DNA from: Desulfovibrio sp.
Lineage (GTDB): Bacteria > Desulfobacterota > Desulfovibrionia > Desulfovibrionales > Desulfovibrionaceae
Length of the DNA: 8,648 bases
Direction: 5' to 3'
Assembly: GCA_003512875.1 (NCBI GenBank)
Contig: DONZ01000080.1
Span: forward strand, 1 to 8,648
Shown here piece after piece: positions 1-5,025 of this stretch (positions are counted from its first letter, which is position 1; the number at the start of each line of letters is the position of its first letter). Position numbers and translations under genes: made by a program. The notes under the pieces are model-generated. The model was not told the origin of the DNA. It saw only the letters and a list, made by a program, of their open reading frames with translations, and made no database searches.

Positions 1-178
1 TGCCAGCCTGCCCTAAAATGATATTGAGGGAAAGGGAAAGAAGCGTGCCCAGACCTACGCTGACAAAAACAGCCGTCCAATAGGAGTTGAGCATTTGGGG
101 CAAAACCGCCATGAAAAGGGCGAAAAGTCCGAAGCCGTAAAAATAGGAATATTTTGAAGATAGGTTTTTCGCAATCAT
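1..178 (-). CDS. livM: Branched-chain amino acid ABC transporter permease LivM, N-terminal fragment
   Basis: This is the first 59 codons of a LivM-type inner-membrane permease; the gene runs off the low-coordinate edge. I translated it by hand. It begins with ATG at 178-176, whose bases overlap the livH stop (ATGA overlap), as expected for translationally coupled livH and livM. The fragment starts with a short polar stretch (MIAKNLSSKYS), then a hydrophobic membrane segment, the SYW stretch typical of LivM N-termini, a second hydrophobic segment, and the hallmark NIILGQAG at residues 52-59, which in the family precedes a conserved LLSLG-like stretch. LivM pairs with LivH to form the membrane channel of a high-affinity importer for leucine, isoleucine, valine or related amino acids. 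Substrate cannot be read from this fragment. Confidence 0.9.
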   Translation of the reverse strand, partial: MIAKNLSSKYSYFYGFGLFALFMAVLPQMLNSYWTAVFVSVGLGTLLSLSLNIILGQAG

Positions 179-1080
179 AATTTGTCAGCCACCCTTTCCC
201 CTAAAATACCCGTAGGACGAATGATGAGAATAAGAATAAGCACAAAGAAAGAAATGGCGTCTTTCCATGCGATAGTGAGATAAGCCGCGCCCAAGGTCTC
301 GACAAGTCCGAGAATGAGCCCGCCGATCATGGCTCCGGGAATATTGCCGATACCGCCCAAAATAGCGGCGGTGAAAGCTTTCAGTCCATAGGAAAATCCC
401 ATGCTGTAATCAATTTGCCCGTAGGCAAGTCCGACCATGAGGCCTGCGACTCCGCCAAGCCCCGGACCGATGAGAAAAACCAGGGCGATAATGCGGTTCA
501 CATTGATACCCATGAGTTTAGCCGCTCCCTGGTCAATGGCGGCGGCGCGGATGGCGGTTCCTGTTTTGGTTCTGTGGATAAACCAATATAAAATAAGCAT
601 GAGCATGACGGACGCGGCAATGAGCACAAAGCGGATAAGCGGCACGCCCATGCCGAAAAGGCTGATAATCGTTGTCGGCCGAACACTTTCAGGATAAACA
701 TAATAATTGCCGCCCCAGATCAAAAGAATGGCGTTTTGGAAGAAAATAGATGCGCCCACGGCGGAAACAACGGCAGAAAGTCTGCTTGCATTACGTAAAG
801 GACGGTAAGCGATACGTTCCAGAAGTCCGCCGACAAGGGCGACAAGTCCCATAACCATGAGGGCTACAAGGATAATGGCGCCGTAAACAGGCAGAATATC
901 CGCAAGACGATAACTTACGAACAGCGTCATGCCAAGGTATGCCCCTATCGTGAACAAATCGCCGTGCGCGAAGTTGATAAGCTTAAGAACGCCATAAACC
1001 ATCGTATAGCCGAGAGCGACAAGGGCGTAAATGCCCCCGATGGCGAGACCGTTGATAATTTGTTGAAAAAATTGCTCCAT
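175..1080 (-). CDS. livH: Branched-chain amino acid ABC transporter permease LivH
   Basis: A 301-residue inner-membrane permease of the LivH family (E. coli LivH is about 308). I chose the ATG at 1080 because MEQFFQQIINGLAIGGIYAL matches the usual LivH N-terminus. An in-frame ATG at 1119 would add 13 untypical polar residues. Neither start has a convincing Shine-Dalgarno, so the choice rests on homology. Visible marks are INFAHGD at residues 35-41, a cytoplasmic loop at about 170-195 with the RTKTGTAIRAAA stretch and GIN that contacts the ATPase in this family, and the LKAFTAAILGGIGNIPGAM region at 233-251, with about eight hydrophobic segments overall. It overlaps livM by 4 bases. With LivM it should form the transmembrane channel fed by a periplasmic binding protein and driven by LivG/LivF, none of which is in the window. 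Branched-chain amino acids are the likely substrates, but related families carry urea or amides. Confidence 0.93.
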   Translation of the reverse strand: MEQFFQQIINGLAIGGIYALVALGYTMVYGVLKLINFAHGDLFTIGAYLGMTLFVSYRLADILPVYGAIILVALMVMGLVALVGGLLERIAYRPLRNASRLSAVVSAVGASIFFQNAILLIWGGNYYVYPESVRPTTIISLFGMGVPLIRFVLIAASVMLMLILYWFIHRTKTGTAIRAAAIDQGAAKLMGINVNRIIALVFLIGPGLGGVAGLMVGLAYGQIDYSMGFSYGLKAFTAAILGGIGNIPGAMIGGLILGLVETLGAAYLTIAWKDAISFFVLILILIIRPTGILGERVADKL

Positions 1081-1138
1081 AACTAACCGTATCCAATAAA
1101 AATCTTCAGCACGAACCATTCATTTTTTCTTAAAAAGC

Positions 1139-1159
1139 GGAAAAAAGCAAGTTTTTTCC
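1139..1159 (-). terminator. A/T-rich hairpin, possible weak terminator after the GGDEF gene
   Basis: A perfect inverted repeat of 8 bases (GGAAAAAA / TTTTTTCC on the minus strand) with a 5-base loop CTTGC lies 27 bases past the GGDEF stop, in the 105-base gap before livH. A run of eight T precedes it and a run of five T follows shortly after. The stem has only two G-C pairs, so it is a poor textbook terminator. Because the stem itself ends in T6, it could still slow polymerase on either strand. It is the only structure I see that could separate the signalling genes from livHM. I found no convincing promoter for livH in the same gap. Confidence 0.35.
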
Positions 1160-1185
1160 TTAGATAAAATCATAAAAAAAACGCA

Positions 1186-2166
1186 TTAGGCGTATTCTTT
1201 GACAATGCTCCTGTTTCTTCCCGCCTCTTTGGCTTGGTAGAGGAGTTTGTCTGCAAAATCAAGAAGTTTTTCAAAATCGCCGTATTCAATATGCTGTTTC
1301 GGAGTAAAATAGGTGATACCCGCGCTGAACGTGACGGAAACGGAACCGGTTTCCGTTTCAACGCTCAAAGCCGCAACATTCTTTCTGAACCGTTCATCGA
1401 TGCTAGAAATGAATTCTATGGCGACATTGGGGAAAAGAATAACGAATTCTTCTCCGCCAAGACGGCAGCAGAGATCCGAATCGCGAATGCTCTCCTGAAT
1501 TTTTCGGGCAAATTCTTTAAGAGTGAGATCGCCGACAGTATGTCCGTACGTATCGTTGATTCTTTTGAAATGGTCAAGGTCGAAAAGAAAAAGAGCGCAT
1601 GTATGCCCTCTGTCCGCAGCGAAATTGATTGCGTTGAGAAATTCTTTTTTAAGGGCGTTCCTGTTATAATAATTTGTCAGAGGGTCATGCGAAGAAATCT
1701 TTTCAAATGTCTGGGAGGATTGGTGAAGTTCATGTATGGTCGAACTGATGTGTTTGACAATGGACTGAAACGCGCCTGAATCATTATGAAGTTCATCGGA
1801 AGAAGCGTAATTTTTCTCTTTGCCGATCTCCAGTATTTGCCAAACCAAATTGCGCAGTTCCATTTGAATGGCTTTAAGCTGGGCTATGGAATAATTGCGA
1901 GTGTTCGGGGAATGTTCCAAATTGCCTTTTCTTATGGATTCGCAAAATTCCTGTATGTCCGCAAGAGTATTCTGTATTTGTTTAAATTCCGAAATGTCGT
2001 TTAAAAATTCGGGGGGATGAAACTCTTTTGCGTTTTGCTGCAAAAGTTCAAGAATAATATGCAGTATTTCCTGGGCGTCTTTACTTAATCGCGTATGTTC
2101 TTTGCTTAGTTCGTCAGCTTGTTCTTGAAGAAGTTTATTTTGTTCATCGCTGAAAGGCATAATCAT
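1186..2166 (-). CDS. Soluble GGDEF diguanylate cyclase
   Basis: A 326-residue protein with a C-terminal GGDEF domain (about 160-322) that should make cyclic di-GMP from two GTP. Signature pieces run in order: DPLTNYYNRN at 161-170, the metal-binding FDLDHFKRIND at 195-205, YGHTVGD at 207-213, the active-site loop GGEEF at 237-241, and SAGIT at 281-285. An inhibitory I-site RxxD is present as R228/D231, exactly five residues before GGEEF, so product feedback is likely. Residues 1-155 are hydrophilic, helical and rich in Glu, Gln and Leu, with no membrane segment or recognisable sensor domain, suggesting a cytoplasmic dimerising coiled coil. The ATG at 2166 overlaps the stop of the V4R gene (ATGA), so the two are translationally coupled and the V4R protein may supply the sensory input. 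A second ATG two codons later (2160) could also be used. The protein lies downstream of flagellar genes, so a role in motility or biofilm control is inferred. Confidence 0.92.
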   Translation of the reverse strand: MIMPFSDEQNKLLQEQADELSKEHTRLSKDAQEILHIILELLQQNAKEFHPPEFLNDISEFKQIQNTLADIQEFCESIRKGNLEHSPNTRNYSIAQLKAIQMELRNLVWQILEIGKEKNYASSDELHNDSGAFQSIVKHISSTIHELHQSSQTFEKISSHDPLTNYYNRNALKKEFLNAINFAADRGHTCALFLFDLDHFKRINDTYGHTVGDLTLKEFARKIQESIRDSDLCCRLGGEEFVILFPNVAIEFISSIDERFRKNVAALSVETETGSVSVTFSAGITYFTPKQHIEYGDFEKLLDFADKLLYQAKEAGRNRSIVKEYA

Positions 2167-2687
2167 TTATCCGTTTTTTGCGCTTCAAAACGGCAAGTTC
2201 TGCCTCCAAGACACCAACAATCGATTTCTTTGACAGAATACCTGTTTCCTGTCTGAAAATCCAAAGCACCTTTGATAAAGCCTTCGTCATAGTGGCAGGT
2301 TTCCATGCCCGTATCGGGAAGCCCCGAACAGTCGAGGTCTTCTTCTATGGAAATAATAAGATTGATATCATCTTGGGAAACTTGTTCCACACGCAAAATC
2401 CCAATTTTAAATTCCTGCAGCTTTTTTTGAAGAAGAGAAAGGAAAATATAAAGCGTTTCCTGTTTTCCGACAAATTTTTCAACAAAACTTTTCCCTGCCA
2501 ATTTTCCCGCTTCAAAGAAAATATGGTCGACTTTCTCTTTAGAGCCTAATTCCTGCTCTAAAACATCGCGTATGGTGAATTGAAAAAGACGGTATATTTC
2601 AAGACGGGTGTCTTCGCCGATATGAGGACGCCCTTTTTTAACATCTCCAATTAATTCCCAAGAAAACGGATAAACCCTGTTTGCCAT
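2163..2687 (-). CDS. V4R-domain protein, putative small-molecule sensor
   Basis: A 174-residue soluble protein whose C-terminal half (about 105-170) matches the V4R (4-vinyl reductase) fold, a ligand-binding domain also found in XylR-type activators and in methyltransferase and chlorophyll-biosynthesis accessory proteins. Recognisable pieces are FFEAGKLAGKSF at 57-68, DCSGLPDTG at 119-127, YDEGFIKGAL at 133-142, TGNRYSVKEIDCWC at 146-159 and CRF at 165-167. Five cysteines (C120, C131, C157, C159, C165) cluster in this half. Several occur in related V4R proteins and could hold a metal or heme, which is inference. There is no DNA-binding domain and no catalytic motif. Its stop overlaps the start of the GGDEF gene, so it probably senses a ligand and controls that cyclase. 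The start at 2687 has only a weak purine stretch (AGAGAA) upstream. The ligand is unknown. Confidence 0.8.
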   Translation of the reverse strand: MANRVYPFSWELIGDVKKGRPHIGEDTRLEIYRLFQFTIRDVLEQELGSKEKVDHIFFEAGKLAGKSFVEKFVGKQETLYIFLSLLQKKLQEFKIGILRVEQVSQDDINLIISIEEDLDCSGLPDTGMETCHYDEGFIKGALDFQTGNRYSVKEIDCWCLGGRTCRFEAQKTDK

Positions 2688-2698
2688 AGTTTTTCTCT

Positions 2699-2712
2699 AA
2701 TCATGCATAATT
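2699..2712. promoter_or_regulatory. Near-palindrome in the leader of the V4R gene
   Basis: AATCATGCATAATT is symmetric at 12 of 14 positions around a central ATGCAT and lies 11 bases upstream of the V4R start codon. It sits in the only sizeable gap between the flagellar genes and the V4R-GGDEF pair, where an operator could be. A/T-rich gaps throw up such dyads by chance, so this is only a candidate. Confidence 0.2.
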
Positions 2713-2751
2713 TATTGGTGAAAAATTAGCACAAAAGAGAAAAATCCGCAA
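2705..2751 (-). promoter_or_regulatory. Weak candidate promoter region for the V4R-GGDEF pair
   Basis: In the 68-base gap after csrA-fliW, the minus strand reads TTGCGG (2751-2746), then 17 bases, then TAATTT (2728-2723). A second possible pair starts with TTGTGC at 2734-2729, with A/T-rich candidates for the -10 box around 2712-2705. Neither is a good sigma-70 match. I see no sigma-28 or sigma-54 consensus here. The pair may simply be read through from the flagellar operon. Confidence 0.2.
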
Positions 2752-2755
2752 GCGA

Positions 2756-3424
2756 TTAGATTTCGTTTTCAGCGTTCAGTTTTTCAAGACAGTCTTTTAA
2801 CAATACTTTCGTAGGGGTGATGTCTTGCGGAACTTGCAAGGCAAGACGCTTTTTATAGTTGATAAAGATAGGTCCCGAAAGGTTCAGGGTGATGTCTTCC
2901 GGTTTTCCGTGAGGAATGGTCACCGTAACAAAAACATTGATGTCTTCCGCCGATTCCGCCTGCAAGATGTTTTGTTCCGCTTCGCTGAGCTTAACCGTAT
3001 ATTCGCTGAGGAAGAAATACGGGTCGGTAATCAAGACGCCGAAATCAGGGGTTTTTGTGCTTTGGTAAATATAGAAAGGCGAATTTTGCCTGTATTCGAT
3101 GATGGTGTATTCCTTTTCATCGTCATAGCCGATAAGCCCTTTGGGCATATGGATAAATTTATCTCTGTCAAGCTCAATATTGCCGATTCGCGTTTCCATG
3201 AGCCTTGAATAATTGGCATTGTCGGCAAGTTCCTTATTGTCGGAACTGCCTGCTGAAATATTATCCTGCATGACACGCTTATAAACCTCTTCACGGTATA
3301 CCGTCATGGTATCGGGAAGGTTGATTCCGATACGGGCCTGTTTGCCCTGCACGCTGATAAGGGTAACTTTTATATCATCGCCAATATAAAGGCTTTCGCC
3401 CGCTTTTCTTGTTAAAATAAGCAT
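2756..3424 (-). CDS. CsrA-FliW fusion: RNA-binding translational regulator joined to its flagellin-sensing antagonist
   Basis: One 222-codon frame encodes two proteins that are normally separate. Residues 1-55 are Csr[12 protein letters not shown] at 1-11, IGDDIKV at 14-20, RIGI at 31-34 and VYREEVY at 42-48. The classic RNA-contact residues R6 and R44 are present, as is N55, the position reported for FliW contact in Bacillus CsrA. Residues 56-75 form a polar linker. Residues 76-222 are a complete Fli[11 protein letters not shown] at 76-85, the F90 to G99 segment ([10 protein letters not shown]), [11 protein letters not shown] at 125-135, [10 protein letters not shown] at 180-189 and LALQVP at 194-199. 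CsrA represses translation of flagellar mRNAs, and FliW sequesters CsrA until flagellin competes for FliW. Here the pair is tethered one to one. AGGTGG (3433-3428) serves as ribosome site, 17 bases after flgL. The linker has no homopolymer run that would suggest an indel error. The internal ATG for M76 (3199) has only AAGG three bases upstream, so a separate FliW product is possible but weakly supported. Confidence 0.93.
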   Translation of the reverse strand: MLILTRKAGESLYIGDDIKVTLISVQGKQARIGINLPDTMTVYREEVYKRVMQDNISAGSSDNKELADNANYSRLMETRIGNIELDRDKFIHMPKGLIGYDDEKEYTIIEYRQNSPFYIYQSTKTPDFGVLITDPYFFLSEYTVKLSEAEQNILQAESAEDINVFVTVTIPHGKPEDITLNLSGPIFINYKKRLALQVPQDITPTKVLLKDCLEKLNAENEI

Positions 3425-3441
3425 ATGCCACCTATAAAGTG

Positions 3442-5004
3442 TTAAATATAATTCAAAAGGCTTAAGTTCATAATCATGCTGGACGTTTGCAAAACCCCTT
3501 GGTACATCACTTGCTGCTTTTTAATATTATTGAGAAGCGTAGGCAAGTCAATATCTTCAATATTGCTCATGCGCTCCTGCTGATTGAGCTGATGGGTCTG
3601 CATGACAGTCAGATTCGCTTCGACACGGTTGCTTCTTCCGCCGATATTGGCAAGCTTCGTGACCAAATGCTCGCTCATTTTTCTCAAATCTTCGACAGAT
3701 TGTCCGCAGCCGTCGCTGTTATTGGTTTCACAGTACGCAATCAAATCCGAAATTGTTTCAAAGATATTGGGTTCTTCCACCGGGGTGGCGTGATTGCTGC
3801 CCTTCGCCTGATAAAGACCGCCGAAAATATCCTTGCCGTCGTTGGTGATATGCACGAAATCTCCGGGAGCGATTTCATAGCCCTGTTCTTCCGCCCTGTT
3901 CGGACGGACGACGAATTGGGAGCCGGCATCGATGCTTACGCCGTTCTTCGCTTCAACATCGACGTATCCTCCCGGGACAACGACGCGAACAGACGTGCTG
4001 CCTGCAGAAGTTGTGGCTTTTCCCGTCTCCCATGTCAAGCCATTGTCTTTGCTGTATTGAAATTCAATGGTGCCGTCTTGTCCGACGCTGACATCATCGG
4101 GAAATTTAATCTGCACATCGGATTTGAAAATACCCTGTGCATCGGCAGAACCGATACTGTCGCCGTAAACATCCACTTCCGGAGGAAAATCGTTGTCATC
4201 TCCGATATAATGGGCGGAAGGACGGATATAGAGCATGGAACCGTTGGAAGGTGAAGTTTCCGCATCCGGATTATAGGCGGTGACTTGCACCGGCGCCGCA
4301 GTCGGAGGATTGGTGGGAGGAACGGCCTCAGGCAATGTCATATTGACAAGGCAACCGTCGAGATTGAGCGTCGTGTCGCCTGCCGCAAGGGTTTTTGTCA
4401 CCCATGTTTTTCCGCCGTCTTTTGAATATTCGTAAGTAAGGTCGTTCGCTCCGCCGATTTCACCGTCCTGAGGAAAACGAATCATGGCTGTTTGAGGCAG
4501 CTCTCCCTGCACATCAAAAATCGCCTTATTGAATTCCGCACTTTCCGTCATGACTCCGAGTTTTTTCGTATAGGCGGGACTGTCGGTCTTATGTCCGGAA
4601 AAAATATGCGTGCCGTTATATTCCGTATTGGCGATATTCATCAGAAGCTCGAAATTCTGTCTGAGCTCCGTGGCTATCTGCATTCTGTTTTCAGGAGAAT
4701 ACGTTTGCGAGGACGCTTGTTCGGCAAGTTCCGTGATACGCGTCAGCACGGTTTGCGCTTGCTGCAGCGCTCCGTCCGTACTTTTAAGCCAGGCTCTCGC
4801 TTCTTTGGAGTTGTCGATATAGGTCGCGTTGATATTGATGGAAGCGCGGTAATTGAGAATATGCACCGTGCCTGTCGGATCGTCGGAAGGATTGTTGACA
4901 CGTTTTTGAGTGGACATTTGTATGCCGTAATTCATATAATCGCTAAGAATAGTGTTCATATTCTTGCTCATTGAATTATACATCATATTATGGGTAATGC
5001 GCAT
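3442..5004 (-). CDS. flgL: Flagellar hook-filament junction protein FlgL (HAP3), enlarged
   Basis: FlgL caps the hook-filament junction, next to FlgK and beneath the first flagellin; it is exported by the flagellar type III system. The N-terminal D0/D1 helices ([16 protein letters not shown], then [11 protein letters not shown] at 36-46 and IFSGHKT at 134-140) and the C-terminal helices (about 435-520, ending SLLNYI) are flagellin-like and complete. At 520 residues it is far longer than Salmonella FlgL (about 317). The excess is a central insert at about 165-410 holding two related modules with Asp-box motifs, SKDGGKTW (194-201) and SKDNGLTW (318-325), separated by a Pro-rich stretch (228-238). 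Three cysteines (C218, C425, C433) are unusual for an exported filament protein. Start 5004 is set by a strong AAAGGAG site. It lies 21 bases after flgK and 17 before csrA-fliW. Confidence 0.96.
   Translation of the reverse strand: MRITHNMMYNSMSKNMNTILSDYMNYGIQMSTQKRVNNPSDDPTGTVHILNYRASININATYIDNSKEARAWLKSTDGALQQAQTVLTRITELAEQASSQTYSPENRMQIATELRQNFELLMNIANTEYNGTHIFSGHKTDSPAYTKKLGVMTESAEFNKAIFDVQGELPQTAMIRFPQDGEIGGANDLTYEYSKDGGKTWVTKTLAAGDTTLNLDGCLVNMTLPEAVPPTNPPTAAPVQVTAYNPDAETSPSNGSMLYIRPSAHYIGDDNDFPPEVDVYGDSIGSADAQGIFKSDVQIKFPDDVSVGQDGTIEFQYSKDNGLTWETGKATTSAGSTSVRVVVPGGYVDVEAKNGVSIDAGSQFVVRPNRAEEQGYEIAPGDFVHITNDGKDIFGGLYQAKGSNHATPVEEPNIFETISDLIAYCETNNSDGCGQSVEDLRKMSEHLVTKLANIGGRSNRVEANLTVMQTHQLNQQERMSNIEDIDLPTLLNNIKKQQVMYQGVLQTSSMIMNLSLLNYI
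3886..4113 (-). repeat. FlgL insert module, copy B (Asp-box)
   Basis: Residues about 298-373 of FlgL. The order is IKFPDD, a short variable stretch, [12 protein letters not shown], a Ser/Thr-rich strand, then GSQFVVRP. The same order of landmarks occurs in copy A, so this is a protein-level internal duplication. At the DNA level the copies are diverged. Confidence 0.65.
4207..4485 (-). repeat. FlgL insert module, copy A (Asp-box)
   Basis: Residues about 174-266 of FlgL: IRFPQDG, then [12 protein letters not shown], a strand region, the Pro-rich stretch and NGSMLYIRP. It aligns by landmarks with copy B (IKFP/IRFP, YSKD.G.TW, .RP). The Asp-box consensus S-x-D-x-G-x-[TS]-W is exact. Asp-boxes are beta-hairpin turns in beta-propeller and other beta-rich domains; a lone one here more likely marks a beta-hairpin in a small surface domain than a propeller. 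Confidence 0.65.
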
Positions 5005-5010
5005 ACGGTT

Positions 5011-5017
5011 CTCCTTT
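5011..5017 (-). promoter_or_regulatory. Strong ribosome binding site of flgL with a CsrA-like ANGGA core
   Basis: AAAGGAG on the minus strand, six bases before the flgL ATG, fixes the start. It contains AAGGA, fitting the ANGGA core recognised by CsrA, but any good Shine-Dalgarno tends to do so. Confidence 0.6.
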
Positions 5018-5025
5018 CAGGCTTG

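Noticed and set aside
1081..1119. Upstream ATG at 1119 as the livH start
   Set aside because: It adds 13 polar residues that LivH proteins lack and has no better ribosome site than the ATG at 1080.
1234..1779. 181-codon plus-strand frame opposite the GGDEF gene
   Set aside because: Antisense shadow. The minus-strand frame has full GGDEF motifs, and the plus frame shows no family resemblance.
2739..2756. CGC-TT-GCG followed by a T-rich stretch as a terminator after csrA-fliW
   Set aside because: The stem is three pairs with a two-base loop, too small to be stable; the following T-rich stretch alone is not evidence.
3190..3275. CsrA-FliW fusion explained as an indel sequencing error
   Set aside because: The linker region has no homopolymer run that would invite an indel, and both domains stay in one frame without a break. 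A stop-loss point error cannot be excluded but is less likely.
3487..4254. Long open frame on the plus strand (255 codons) opposite flgL
   Set aside because: It lies wholly antisense to the well-supported FlgL frame, has no recognisable domain or ribosome site, and reads like the complement of ordinary codons.
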